From Desmodus rotundus (taxonomy: Eukaryota > Chordata > Mammalia > Chiroptera > Phyllostomidae), in the NCBI RefSeq assembly GCF_022682495.2, contig NC_071392.1, positions 132,493,318 through 132,557,317 on the forward strand: a stretch of 64,000 bases of DNA. Reading direction: 5' to 3'. A model generated the notes under the pieces. It made no database searches. It saw only the letters and a list, made by a program, of their open reading frames with translations, and was not told the DNA's origin. The position numbers and the translations under genes are program-made. The stretch's first letter is position 1; each line of letters begins with the position of its first letter. Of this stretch, positions 24,075 through 35,353 are shown piece after piece.

Positions 24075-24238
24075 GAGGCTATTACTTGACAAGCGCCTAT
24101 GGGGCACTTTCTCTGATAAAGAATTTCCAAGAAGAACAAGCTGCAAGACTGCTCAGCTCAGAGACCAGAGATACCCTGAGGCAGTGGCACAAACGGAGAA
24201 CCACCAACCGGACCATCCCCTCAGTGGATGACTTTCAG
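24075..24238 (+). CDS. RIN2: RIN2 exon: end of VPS9 domain
   Basis: Acceptor CTAG|GA, donor TTTCAG|GTATGT. Encodes (G)GYYLTSAYGALSLIKNFQEE, then QAARLLSSETRDTLRQWHKR and RTTNRTIPSVDDFQ. The YLTSAYGAL motif holds the conserved Tyr that contacts Rab in VPS9 domains. The exon is 164 nt and ends in phase 0 at Gln, so the next exon starts with a whole codon. It is clean in frame, with conserved splice signals, although the acceptor is TAG rather than CAG. Confidence 0.96.
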
Positions 24239-25649
24239 GTATGTGGCTGGTGACGGTGACAAGGGGTAGGGGGAGGCACACTGCTTCCCTTGTCCTCCAT
24301 GAAGGCAGAGCTGGCTCTCGGGACTGAGAAGGCAAATCATCCAGCGGAAGAGATATTTTTAAACCACCTTCTGACCTTGTTGTTTCACTTCTCTGTTTTG
24401 TTTATATTTAAAAAAGAAAAAAAAAGTGTGTTTGGCCCAAATTTTGCTGCCCTTAAGGAAACAAAGTCAAATTAAGGCAGGATTTCTTCCAGAATGTTCA
24501 GCATGGGTGCTGAGTACCTAAGCAGATAAGAAGCCAAGGAGGAAGCTCTTGGCACAGGTGGTGGGTACTTCATTGCATCAGAAGACTGAGTGCAAATAGC
24601 AGTGTTAGGCACTGCAGTGGACCTGGTCTCTCTGAGAAGAGGGAGAGGTGCAGTAATGCCTTCCCTCCCCCGCTTCCTTTTTTTCTACCTATTCCCCCAA
24701 AACAGAAGACCCCAGAATCTCACTGGCAGCATCAGCTCTGGCAGCCAGTCAGGTCCTGCCTGGGTCCCCATCGGCAATTTTCCATGACTGTGAGCTGGTG
24801 CCCAGGAATATGAGATTCCCAAAGTGCTTGTTTTTGAAAGAGGAGAGGCAGGTTAGGGCTATAAAAATCTTTACCCAGCACAACAATGCTTGATTTGCTT
24901 ATAAGACTATGAAATTATGAGTAAGCCTGCAAATGTCTTTGAGTCATATTTTGAAAGTTTCAAATCAAATTATAAAACCTGACTGTATTTTCTTTCTATG
25001 TGCCATGTGGTGAATTTTTAAGCAGGACAGATTTGTCCATGTCCATATTCAGATTGGCCTTCCTTTCCTTTTCTGCTTCTCAGTGCTCTGAAAATGCTCC
25101 AGGGTACATTTGGTTCACAGTCAGCCCTTCTGCAAAGGCAAGATCGTCAACTTATTTCCTAAGATAGCAGTAGTCTCAGAAATTCCTTCCCAGGTACATT
25201 ACTCTAGAAGGCAAGACAAATACCGTGTGCTCCCCTGCCCCCTTGGGCTGTTGAAGAGCTGTCCATGTGTTAGGGATTTTGCATACACAGGCTCTTGGGA
25301 TACTGTGATTGCCTATCCCAGGAGGAGACTCCTAGGCTATACACCCTCTGAGGAGAGGAACAGAAGAAATGAGAAAAGCTCATTCTTCATCTCTCAACCT
25401 ACCACCAACCTCTTCCTCCTGTGCCCTCTCTCCAGCTGGAGTTTCTAACCTAGAGACCCCCAGAGGCCACAGTTCCCCCTTCCTTCTCCACATCCCTTTC
25501 CACTATCCCTGCTCACTCGGGAGATGCACAACTTAGAATATAACCCAAAAGGGGAATTGTTAGCAGTCCATTTGGGTGTAAAAACAAAAACTCAGACACA
25601 AAATTCCACTTGGAACTCCTAAATCAGGGGTCACAGACTCACACACAGT

Positions 25650-25830
25650 CTCCTCATGCTGAAGAAGCAGCACGCCACAGTGGTGAAGACACTGGAACCC
25701 TGGGTCTGCCACTCACTAGATGTGCAGCCTTGGGCAAGTTGCTTAGCCTCTCTGTGCCTCAGTTTCTTCACTGGTAAAATGCAAAGAATGTAGACTTCTT
25801 TCACAAAGGTTTCTTCAGAAGTCAATGAGT
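25650..25830 (+). mobile_element. MIR SINE
   Basis: Sense MIR: GGGTCTGCCACTCACTAGAT, GTGCAGCCTTGGGCAAGTTG, CTCTGTGCCTCAGTTTCTTC. One of the best preserved MIR copies in the window. Confidence 0.85.
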
Positions 25831-26740
25831 AACTGGATACCAAGTGCTTGGCCCAAGTGTTGGGTGGGGGGTTGAGATAGGAGAGGACAGAATTTGCTAA
25901 AATGGAGCATGTGTATTCGCTAAGGAGTTCTAATTCAAGAATGTCAGAGTTTCCTACCAGTGCAGAGCTCACTGTCCTTCCCTTTGAAAGAGATTTCCCT
26001 TCTAACATCCCAGTAAACCCTCACATGGGACCCTGGAAAGAGAGCACCACTTCCCTTCACTCCTGAGTAGGGTTTCCAGATTTAGAAGAGGAGCATCTTT
26101 CATGTCTGAAAAATCAAATTTAACTGGGTGTTCTCTGTTTTATCTGGTAACCCCACTCCTGTAGAAGAGGAAACTAAAGAAGTTATCCAGAGTCACAAAA
26201 TCTCAGAGAGCCTGGTATGAGTGTAGGATTCTTGACGCCTCATTTGGGCTTTGCACCTGTGAGATTGAAGGCTTATTGCATTTCGTGATGGCATACACCT
26301 GGCACTATTCACAGTGCCAAGCCTGCAAACATCTTTTATGTCTCTACAACACCGCTTTGCACGTAATCACCTCCATCTCCAAAGCCCTTTGGAAGAATCA
26401 ATATTTTTCTCCTGCTGACATTTTCCATATTGTACTCAGAGCCACTTGTATTAGATGAAACCACATGAAATTGCCATTTGGAGAGGTGAAAAATGGTCAG
26501 ATATTGGCAGTCTCTTGTGGTCTAACCTAACATTATTGTCCTTGCTTAAGCCTCATGAAAAGTCATCCAGAGTGAGTACAATATATACTCTTGTGTCTAT
26601 ACATTTTACATGTCTCTTCCTGCTGACTCCTGGTTCAGGCTCCTCTGATTAGTTTGTTTTTCAAGCTGGGAATAAACCCTGTACTGGATCTAGTACAGTC
26701 TTCACCAAGATTTCTTAACCAAGGTTTAGGAAGGACACTG

Positions 26741-26850
26741 AAAGATCAGAATAGCTGAATGAATTTCCTGTTCCTTATATTTGTAATGAATTAAAATATA
26801 GCCACTCAGTCCATATAGTTGCTCTCCCCACAGTCCAAATTTAGCATGGC
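26741..26850 (+). repeat. Diverged repeat, copy 1 (second copy 29309-29410)
   Basis: AGATCAGAATAGCTGAATGA and AATGAATTAAAATATAGCCA...CAGTCCATATAGTTG here pair with AGATCAGAAAGACGGCTGAA and AATGAATTAAAACCGACAGT...CAATCCATATAGTGG at 29309-29410, in the same orientation. They are two old copies of one unidentified interspersed repeat on either side of the last RIN2 exon and 3' UTR. Confidence 0.55.
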
Positions 26851-27023
26851 CTCTTTCCTTGCCCTTGGAGGCCTCATGTCCTGGCATTATACATCCTGAG
26901 AAGCCAGAGCCTGCAGTGGCTTGCAAGACAGACTTCTCATTTGCATCTCATCAGGCTCATTTATCACTGCTCTCTTATTTCCCCCTTCTCACTCGGCCCC
27001 AACATTTCTCTTTCCACCTGCAG

Positions 27024-27347
27024 AATTACCTCCGAGTTGCTTTCCAGGAGGTCAACAGTGGCTGCACGGGCAAGACCCTCCTTGTGAGACCATACGTCAC
27101 CACCGAGGATGTGTGTCAGCTCTGTGCCGAGAAGTTTAAAGTAGAGGACCCTGAGGAGTACAGCCTCTTCCTGTTTGTTGACGAAACGTGGCAGCAGCTG
27201 GCAGAGGACACTTACCCTCAAAAAATCAAGGCTGAGCTGCACAGCCGGCCACAACCCCACATCTTCCACTTTGTCTACAAGCGCATCAAGAATGACCCTT
27301 ATGGTGTAATTGTCCAGAATGGGGAAGGAGACCCCACCACTTCATAG
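27024..27347 (+). CDS. RIN2: RIN2 terminal coding exon (Ras-association domain)
   Basis: Acceptor CCTGCAG|AAT. Encodes NYLRVAFQEVNSGCTGKTLL, VRPYVTTEDVCQLCAEKFKV and so on to ...RIKNDPYGVIVQNGEGDPTTS, stop TAG at 27345-27347. This is the ubiquitin-like Ras-association domain that binds GTP-bound H-Ras and ends the protein, as in other vertebrate RIN2. Together with the upstream exons in the window it completes a frame of 688 whole codons after the split Asn. Loss of human RIN2 causes a cutis-laxa/macrocephaly/scoliosis syndrome; nothing here suggests inactivation. Confidence 0.97.
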   Translation, partial: NYLRVAFQEVNSGCTGKTLLVRPYVTTEDVCQLCAEKFKVEDPEEYSLFLFVDETWQQLAEDTYPQKIKAELHSRPQPHIFHFVYKRIKNDPYGVIVQNGEGDPTTS

Positions 27348-28805
27348 AAGACACCTGAGACTTTCCAGCGGTGTCGCCTAGCCTTCTGGCTTCCACGTGC
27401 TTGTGTTTGAAAAGCAGTCATCTCCTTGCAGACCCCTCAGTTCAGTGACTAAGCCATCTAGAGGCCAACTTGGCAGGGCATCTTTAGCCACATTGGCCAA
27501 GCAAGGTAGCTGAGGTTCATGAAACAGTAGGATTCTCCTTCCGAGATGGAGAATTGCATTTTGTGGTCCAAGGGTCCTACGATGGTTTGCTACCTACCTG
27601 CAGCCAGGTTCTAGGTGGACTCACAAGTATGTGTATGTGCTGAGTAAACATGTAAGGTACAAGCTCTTCTCTTCAATTCAACAGCAGGTGTTTGACAAGG
27701 TTGGCTGATGCAGTGCATCAGGTACTTCTGAGTTCTTTGGATAGCTTCTTTCACCTTTATCTTTTTTCCTTTTTAAAAAAAATTTGCAAAGAGCCTTTGT
27801 GTTTTTATATATTTCATAGAAATTTTTTATAGCAGTTGCAGGTAAACTGTCAGGATTGGTTTTTAAAATATTTTTGTAACTTTAAAATATTCTATAATTA
27901 TGCATGTGATTTTAACATTTAATATTCAAAAAGACATCTCTTGCTGGATTTGAGAGTATTGCATTTTACAAGTCTCTCTTCTATAACTGGATGTTTCAGC
28001 AACTTTGTGGGGAGAGACTGCTGGATTTCTTAAAGTGATGTATTACTGACACTGGCCTTTGGAAATCTGATGTACTGTTACCTTGTTCATGCTCAGTGAT
28101 ATTTTCTGTCTTGTGTTTAACCAAGTGATGTTGAGGATCAGGAGAGAAATGAATGTAGAGAGAGACTGAGAGAGAAATACAGACTCTAATAAAGGACTAA
28201 GGAGTTAGTCTGCAGGTTCAGACTCTTTGAAGAAAGTGGGAAAAGGAGATGGAAGGAACTGTTTATGCTGAGAATATTGTAAATATGCAATGAGATTTGG
28301 CTAAATTTTTCCATGTAATTTGCTCTTGGAAACAATTTTGAAAACCCCATGAGGAAAAAAACAATAAGGATAACACTTATTTTTCTTTTCCACATAAGTC
28401 AAAACTAATAGCATCAAATTATTTGGGACAGCAACCAAGTAATGTCTACTGTGACTTTCATTGAGTTAAATAAGATGCTGTTTAGAAAAGAGTTTGCAAA
28501 TGCACCAGACATGCCATCTGAATTTTAAGAATGTATGGTGAAGTAAATTTATGTTTTGTGAAATCTGGTTAGGGATGAACAAAGTATGAGGGTTTGTATC
28601 AATGTAACACAGGTAGTTGCTAAAACATGTTATTGTACTGTGTAAAGATGTGTAGTCATCTAATTTGATTGGCTTTGTACCTTGTTCCTTTGTTAGCTTT
28701 TGTGATACATCCAGAACCCTCAGCACATACTGTGTTGTACTTCCTTTTGTAAATGATTTTTAAATGGAATTTTGCACATAATACATTGTAATACTGTACA
28801 ATAAT
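27348..28805 (+). other. RIN2: RIN2 3' untranslated region (end approximate)
   Basis: Repeat-free, AU-rich sequence after the stop codon. It contains a Pumilio-type element TGTAAATA at 28278-28285 and several TTTTTAAA-rich stretches. A canonical AATAAA lies at 28188-28193; a non-canonical AATACA at 28780-28785 could serve a longer form. The end at 28805 is a guess from that second signal; the shorter form would end near 28210. Confidence 0.55.
28188..28193 (+). terminator. RIN2: Candidate RIN2 polyadenylation signal AATAAA
   Basis: Canonical hexamer 841 bases after the stop codon, in ACTCTAATAAAGGAC. A GT-rich downstream element is only weakly visible (GGAGTTAGTCTGCAGGTTC), so use is uncertain. 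Confidence 0.45.
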
Positions 28806-30021
28806 CATGTGTGAAAATAATTTTTGAAATATTCTTTAGTTGTCTTTCTTGTTTGGGAAGCAGAACATAATGTGCACTACATAATGAGATGTTAATCTGA
28901 AACCCAAGCCAGTGTTTGTGGTTAGATACTCCATAGAGAGGAAACAGAAAAGTTTGCCTTTTCTCGGTAGCTTATATACTAATATGAGGCAAAAATCAAG
29001 GAGCAGAAGGAAAAGTGTGTTCTAACATGAAAGGATTTCCAGTGTTACTAGACAGTAATTGACTTAGTTGGACCTAGGGACAATCACAGTTAAGGGAAAG
29101 GGCCCTGCAGACAAGCCACCCCTTTTTTTGCAACCTCTGACGTTTCCTGGCTGAGAGTTCAATGCTCTTTCAAAATCAGCAGTGCAGAGGCTTGGTCTTC
29201 TTTGCTGCTATATTCCTGGTGCTTGGAGCCATGTCTGGCAGTTAGCATGTGCTTTGTAAGTCCTTGTGTCTGAACAAACTTTCTAACTCAGTAGGAATGG
29301 ATACTTCTAGATCAGAAAGACGGCTGAACAGACTGCCTGCTTTTTGTTTTTGCAATGAATTAAAACCGACAGTCAATCCATATAGTGGTCCGCCCACTCT
29401 CCAAATTAAGGTCATCAATGCTGTTCTTATCCTTAGAAATCAATACTCTGCTGACTGAAAGCAAGCCACAATATCTGAATGGGAGGCAGTCTCAACAGCC
29501 TTTAGTAAGATGACAGCGAGATCAAAACAGGAAATGTTAGTGTGAACAAAGAAAACACCACAAGACAGCCCCTGGTTTTGTCATTGGGCAATATTTCCCT
29601 GCTAAAATTACAACATAACATGTTGTCTTCAGTTTTTTCCCCCATGCAGACATTTCTCAGTTCTCAAATTGTCAGGAAACAGATTTTGGTATAGTTTGGA
29701 AGGAATAAGAGGGAGAGTAAAAATATACTTGCTGGTGGAGGGAGAGGAGAATATTTCCAGATCTAAAAATGTTATAAAAGATGAATGCCAGCCAGAGGAA
29801 AGGATTTTTTTTTAAATATTGCATGCACTGCCAAATATTCCCTGCAGGGACATGGAATAGAAATAGAAACTGTTGAGTAGTTTATGGCATGTGTAAGTTA
29901 CAACTGAAATCTATAAGAAAACACAAAAGGCAGGATACCCAACCTTGAATGCTTTCATTTATAAATGTGCCTTCATTGGGCAACTCTCACCTTTAGTTAC
30001 TTTAAGAGACTTGGAATGAGA
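28806..30021. other. Intergenic DNA after RIN2
   Basis: No gene. Contains the second copy of the diverged repeat (29309-29410). Otherwise mixed, AT-rich sequence with nothing recognisable. Confidence 0.6.
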
Positions 30022-30036
30022 GAGAACTCTGATTAT

Positions 30037-31919
30037 CATTTTAAGTATATTTTGTTGATTATGCTATTACAGTTACCCCATATTTTCTCCCCTTTATTTC
30101 CCTCTGCCCTGCACCCACCCTCCCACCAGCATTCCCCTGCCCCAAGAACATGTCCATGGGTCATACATATAAGTTCTTTGGCTTCTCCATTTCCCATACT
30201 ATTCTTAACCTCCCCCTGTCTATTTTTTACCTACCATTTATGCTTCTTATTCCCTGTACCTTTTCCCCCATTCTACCCCCTCACCCCACACTGATAACCC
30301 TCCATGTGATATCCATTTCTGTGAGTCTGTTCCTGTTCTAGTTGTTTGCTTAGTTTGTTTTTGTTTTTTTAGGTTCAGTTGTTGATAGTTGTAAGCTTGT
30401 TGTCATTTTACTGTTCATAGTTTTGATCTTCTATTTCTTAGATAAGTCCTTCTCACATTTCATATAATAAGGGCTTGGTAATGATGAACTCCTTTAACTT
30501 GACCTTATCTGGGAAGCACTTTATCTGCCCTTCCATTCTAAATGATAGCTTTGCTGGATACAGTAATCTTGGATGGAGGTCTTTGCCTTTCATGACTTTG
30601 GAGACTTCTTGCCAGCCCCTTCTTACCTGTAAGGTTTCTTTTGAGAAATCAGCTGATAGTCTTATGGGAACTCCTTTGTAGGTAACTGTCTCCTTTTCTC
30701 TGGCCGCTTTTAAGATTCTCTCCTTCTCTTTAATCTTGGATAATGTAATCATGATGTGCCTTGGTGTGTGCTTCCTTGGGTCTAACTTCTTTGGGACTCT
30801 CTGAGCTTCCTGGACTCCCTGGAAATCTATTTCCTTTGCCAGATTGGGGAAGTTCTCCTTCCTTATTTTTTCAAATAAGTTTTCAATTTCTTGCTCTTCC
30901 TCTTTTCTTTCTGGCACCTCTATGTTTCGAATGTTGGAACATTTAATGTTGTCCCGGAGATTCTTAAGCCTCTCCTCATTTTTTTGAATTCTTATTTCTT
31001 TATTCTGTTCTGGTTTAAAGTTTATTTCTTCCTAATGGTCCAAACCAACGATATGAGTCCCGGTTTCCTTCCCTTTACTGTTGATTCCCTGTATATTTTT
31101 CGTTATTTCACTTTGCATAGCCTTCACTTCTTCCACTATTTTGTGACTGTACTCAACCATTTCTGTGAGCATCCTGATTACCAATATTTTGAACCCACCA
31201 TCTGATAGGTTATCTATCTCCTTGTTGCTTAGTTCTATTTTTGGAGCTTTGATATGTTCTTTCCTTGAGCCACATTTCTTTGTCTCAGCATTCCTGTTAC
31301 ATTGTAAGGGGTGGAGCCTCAGGTATTTGCCATGGTGGAGCAACCCAGGTCACTGTGGTGCTGTATGTGGGGGAGGGATCAGAGAGGGAACAATGCTGCT
31401 TGCTCAGCTCTTGGCCAGCTTTCAGTAACTTCCTCCCCTCTGCTACCCAGAAGCAAATTGGGCCCTTGTGGTGCTGATTCCTGGGTGGGTGGGTTTATGT
31501 ATGTTCTAGTACCCTGTGGGTCTCTCCAATGAACTCTCCTGTGAGGCTGGGAGTTTCTCCTGCTGCCTCAACCCCCACAGATTTTTACAACCAGAGGTTT
31601 TGAGGCTTTCTTTTCCTATGCTGGAGCCCTGGGTTGCTCGGTCTGTCTCACTCCCTAGTTGTTTCTTCTGGTTTATCCAAACACAAATGTGGGACCACCT
31701 GGTCTGCCAGCTGCCACCTTGTCATGCATCCTCCCTGCCCCTGGATGCCCATCTCTGCCAGTTATCTCTTACAATCTCTGCCAATTATATGGACTTCCAT
31801 ATAATTCCATTTTCTGGCAGTTCTGGTTACTGTATTTTTAAATTTGTTGTTGTCCTTCTTTTGGTTGTGCAAGGAGGCAAAGTGTATCTGCGTATGCCTC
31901 CATCTTGGCCAGAAGCCTT
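30037..31919 (-). mobile_element. Full-length HAL1-like half-LINE (ORF1 only), copy A
   Basis: On the minus strand: a 5' UTR beginning near 31919 (CTTCTGGCCAAGATGGAGGC), an L1 ORF1, then directly a 3' UTR ending in ...AGCATAATCAACAAAATATA at 30037. There is no endonuclease or reverse-transcriptase sequence between ORF1 and the 3' end. It is flanked by a perfect 15-bp duplication, GAGAACTCTGATTAT, at 30022-30036 and 31920-31934, so the ORF2-less form is what inserted. This is the structure of HAL1, a non-autonomous LINE-1 derivative mobilised by L1 proteins. Family assignment is by structure, not by database match. Confidence 0.9.
30453..31343 (-). pseudogene. L1-type ORF1 of HAL1 copy A (frameshifted)
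   Basis: Two open blocks on the minus strand. The upstream block (31343 to 31032) holds the N-terminal part, with IELSNKEIDNLSDGGFKILV and IRMLTEMVEY, like the coiled-coil entry of L1 ORF1p. The downstream block (30917 to 30453) holds the RRM and C-terminal domain, with ENFPNLAKEIDFQGVQEAQR, PRKHTPRHIMI and FPDKVKLKEFI. ORF1p is an RNA-binding chaperone of the L1 particle. A stop or frameshift between 31032 and 30917 separates the blocks, so this copy is not intact, yet damage is light. Confidence 0.85.
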
Positions 31920-31934
31920 GAGAACTCTGATTAT

Positions 31935-32350
31935 TAATAGTGCTGCCTGGGTACTCCCCCAATGCCTAAGAGAAATGTTACAGTACCTGGGAGACAGGCA
32001 TTTTAATCATCTGGCAGTATCTGATAGACCACATTCACAATGGTGAACTTGAGACCAAAACTGTTGGTCATTTAGTTAACCCTGATGAAGTTGGGAATAT
32101 GAAAAAATTCATATTACATTGCAGAATTAAAAGAGATGGAAGGAAGGAGAAGGAAATATCTAGTGTTTTGTCTCAGAGAAGAGGTTCTTATTTGAGAAAG
32201 ATCTATTTTTCTCCAATATCAAAGGATGGATAGCAGTTGACACAAACGTTTGGCACATCAACATTGACTTTGCCAGGAAAGACCTTGGAAGTTCCATTCA
32301 GAGAAGCCTAGGCCAATAGTTTTAATTTTTTCTTTTAATGTTCACCAGAG
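31935..32350. other. Intergenic stretch without recognised features
   Basis: Nothing I can name between the HAL1-like element and the next SINE. Confidence 0.5.
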
Positions 32351-32352
32351 GA

Positions 32353-32530
32353 CTTTTTTTTTCACAGCTTTTGAAAGAGAGAGAGAAAAACATCAATCAA
32401 TTGCTTTCTCACACACACCCCAACTGGGGATTGAACCCAAAACCTGGGTATGTTCCCTTACTGAGAATCAAATCAGCAACCCTTCGGTTACAGGCCAATG
32501 CTCCAACCAACAAGCCACACCAGCCAGGGC
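32353..32530 (-). mobile_element. VES-type SINE
   Basis: Antisense: TTTTTTTTCACAGC tail, GAGAGAGAAAAACATCAATC, GGGGATTGAACCCAAAACCT, head end CACACCAGCCAGGGCT. More diverged than most copies here. Confidence 0.85.
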
Positions 32531-32753
32531 TGGGCCAATAGTTTTAATAAAATGGTGACCATTTCTGCCATCAGACTCCAGCGCTGTGGGAAATTTCTGT
32601 GAGGAAGCTGTGATTGACATGAGACAGTTGGAGGAAAAGGAGCAGCTTCTTATCTTGATTCTGATAAACTCTACCATTCCTAAGTGAACTTTGCCTGAAT
32701 TTTGAGACTCTCTACATAATAGACATTTAGAATAGCATTATATAAATGAATCT

Positions 32754-32938
32754 TAGCCAGGTAGCTCAGTTGGTTAGAGCATCATCCCAATATGCCAAGG
32801 TTGTAGGTTTGATTCCCCAGTTGGGGCACATATAAGAATTAACCAATGAATGAATAAATAAGTGGAACAAATTGATGTTTATTTCTCTCTCTCCTTTCCT
32901 TTCTCTCTAAAATCAATAAATAAAATGTTAGAAAATAA
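32754..32938 (+). mobile_element. tRNA-derived SINE with well-preserved tRNA head
   Basis: The head AGGTAGCTCAGTTGGTTAGA (about 32759-32778) is a tRNA-like A box, and GGTTTGATTCCCCAGTT is a B box. Then ATTAACCAATGAATGAATAA and AATTGATGTTTATTTCTCTC. The internal segment differs from the VES copies in the window, so it is a second SINE subfamily. It is not a tRNA gene: the 3' half does not fold as tRNA and it ends in a SINE tail. Confidence 0.8.
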
Positions 32939-32939
32939 A

Positions 32940-33470
32940 CCTGATTATTTCCTTTGACTAAACAAGTTAGAACTACTGCAGTCAGCCATCTCAGTTCAAC
33001 CTGGAGGGTGAAGGGGACCACGGACCTGGGCACTCAGGTCAAGGCTGCAGTTTTTCCTGTGGGTCTGCCTCTCTCAGCTGCTGCAGTGGGGTGAGGGACG
33101 GAGGTTGGTGGGGAGGGTGTTGGCACCTCTGTAATCAGCCCTCAGTTTCCTGAGGCAAATAGCACCTCACATAGCGGAGGTATTTTTCAGCTGTGGCTTC
33201 CCATTTCCCTTCATTTAGCTCCATTTCTTCCCTTTCTGTCATTTCTCCCCCCTTACTCTGGATCACAGGTTTTCCCTCACTCAGTTTTCAGTGAGAGTTA
33301 TTGCAAAGCTCTTTGACAAAATGTGGGGCTCTATTTTGCCATATCCTTTTCACAACTTGTTTCCCTAATTCCAACAAGAGACACAAAGCTTGAGACAGAC
33401 CCCAATGCAAACCTTGTCTGCGCACCCCCGTCCATAACCAGGACTGAGTCCGTTGTTCCTATTTAGATCT
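32940..33470. other. Intergenic stretch without recognised features
   Basis: GC-moderate sequence with no supported feature. Confidence 0.5.
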
Positions 33471-33472
33471 GG

Positions 33473-33640
33473 TTCTCAGCTTTGGACAATTCTTTAAATT
33501 ACCTATGGACTCTGAAAGCTTCTGATGCCCAGGCTGCCCAGACCATCAAACTCTCTGCAGATGGGCACCAGGCTGCCATATTTACTGAAACTTCCAAAGT
33601 GATTCTACTGCAAAATCAGGGCTGAGAACCACTGGTTTAA
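33473..33640. mobile_element. hAT-type MITE
   Basis: Terminal inverted repeats: CTGGTTCTCAGCTTTGG at the left and GGCTGAGAACCACTGG at the right. Inner words (GATGCCCAGGCTGCCCAGAC, AAAGTGATTCTACTGC) fit the MER1-type hAT-Charlie MITEs. Family not assigned. Confidence 0.6.
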
Positions 33641-33777
33641 ATCAACACACAGGTGTTAAGATAGAAACACACCTAGGAATTGTAAGACCTGTCTAGGCCC
33701 ACTAACACCTAACCAATTGTAGGCTCTCAATCTTTTCTTATTCAGCTGGCAAAAGACCATGGGATATGTACTTCTAG

Positions 33778-34375
33778 CATGGTGCTGTTCTATAGAAATA
33801 TGAGCTAGCCACATAGGTCATTTTAAAATTTTCTAGTAGCCACATTTTTAAAAAAAGAAAAAATGAGTAAAATGAACCATAATACATCATATATTACTAA
33901 TAACTTATTTTATTTTAGTAATATATTAATAATCTATTTTATTTAACCCATGATATCCCAAATACAATATTTTAATAATCAATCTAAAATAATAAAGAGG
34001 TATATTACTTTATTTTAGTTTAATCCTCACCCAAAGATATGTTTTCTTGATTTGAGAGAGAGAGAAATAAACTTCGATATAAAAGAGAAACATTGATCTG
34101 TTACCTCCCACATGCACCCCGACCAGATATGGAACCTGCATCCCAGGTAAGTGCCCTAACTAGGAATTGAACCTGCAACCTTCTGGTATAGAGAACAATG
34201 CTCCAACAAACTGAGCCATCTGGCCAGAGCTATGTTATTTTATTTCTTAGAATTGTCTTCAAAATATTGTGTACATTTTGCACTTATATCTCACTTCATA
34301 CTAGCTGTATCTCCAATGCTCACTAGCCACATGTGGCTGGTGGCTACCATATTGGACAATGCAGTTCCAGCATAG
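33778..34375 (+). mobile_element. hAT-type MER element, interrupted by a SINE
   Basis: Left end CTGTTCTATAGAAATATGAG with TTCTAGTAGCCACATTTTT, AT-rich centre, right end CTCACTAGCCACATGTGGCT then ATATTGGACAATGCAG. Ends are roughly inverted. A VES SINE sits inside (34042-34231). The same family appears inverted at 56095-56860. Confidence 0.65.
34042..34231 (-). mobile_element. VES-type SINE nested in hAT element
   Basis: Antisense: GAGAGAGAGAAATAAACTTC tail side, AAACATTGATCTGTTACCTC, head end CTGAGCCATCTGGCCAGAGC. TATGTT occurs at both edges as a short possible duplication. Diverged. Confidence 0.8.
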
Positions 34376-34784
34376 CAACTAGAAATGATTTAGAAAGTTA
34401 AAACATATAACTGTATGTGTAAATAAAATGACATCCACAGCTTACATCCTCAAAAAATACCCACGTGCACTGTCAAACATGTACTTCTCATCTTGGCTCA
34501 TCAGAGTGCCACAAGGACAGCATGACTTAATCCATGTGAAGTCATGGGATACTACATCGCACACCATACACACATTAAATATTAGTTATTATCATTAGAT
34601 AATCAACTTGGAAATTTTTCCACTACTGTTTATTTCTACTTCCCCATTCATCTTAATTATCTGCTGGTGAGTTGTTTTGTGAATTGTAAGAAAGACATTA
34701 AAAAAATTATATTGGGGTGGAATGCCAAGTGTGAGAGCATTAAAAATAAAGTAAATGCCATCCTTTAACTTTGTTGCTGCTGAT

Positions 34785-34825
34785 GAGGGTGGTGATGGTG
34801 GTGGTGGTGGTGATGGCAGTGTGTA
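34785..34825. repeat. (GTG/GAT) short tandem repeat
   Basis: GATGAGGGTGGTGATGGTGG followed by TGGTGGTGGTGATGG: an imperfect trinucleotide repeat in intergenic DNA. Confidence 0.85.
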
Positions 34826-35042
34826 TGTCTAAACTGGGAGTAATGTCCCAGTATTTTCTACTGGCCAAGATCATCATCAGCATCCACAGCCACTGGTAAC
34901 TTTTGACATAGAGGAACCATCTTTGCCCGCATGAGAGTCAACAGTAGCACTTCCTGTAAAGAAATTATTACTTAAGTAAAAGTGTAACTGTTATAGTCAG
35001 TGATAGTTCTGAGAACTTTCCCTCTTTTTATTTTACTTTCTT

Positions 35043-35240
35043 AAAGATTTTATTTACTTACTTTTAGAGAGAGGGGGAGGAAGGGATAAAGAGTGAGAGA
35101 AACATCGATTGGTTGCCTCTCACACGCCTCCAACTGGAGACCTGGCCTACAACCCAGGCATATGCCCTGACTGGGAATAGACCTGGCAACCTTTTAGTTC
35201 ACAGGCTGGCACTCAATCACTGAGCCACACCAGCCAGGAT
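35043..35240 (-). mobile_element. VES-type SINE
   Basis: Antisense: AAAGATTTTATTTACTTACT, AGAGAAACATCGATTGGTTG, CAACCCAGGCATATGCCCTG, head end CCACACCAGCCAGGAT. Confidence 0.95.
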
Positions 35241-35353
35241 GCCTTTTTATTTTATTATATTCACCTATGTATTTAGACTTTTACATATACATGTGTAACA
35301 TTTAACAGGATAACTCTTAAAGTATGTTGCTTTACCAAAATGCATAAGGTCTT

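Larger units (their letters stand above)
24239..27023 (+). other. RIN2: RIN2 intron (2.8 kb)
   Basis: Donor GTATGT, acceptor TCCACCTGCAG at 27013-27023 after a pyrimidine-rich run. Apart from the listed MIR, a second weak MIR word near 26130-26240, and the repeat at 26741-26850, I see nothing in it. Confidence 0.85.

Noticed and set aside
32754..32830. A tRNA gene
   Set aside because: A and B boxes are present but the sequence runs on into a SINE body and tail, and the 3' half cannot form the acceptor stem.
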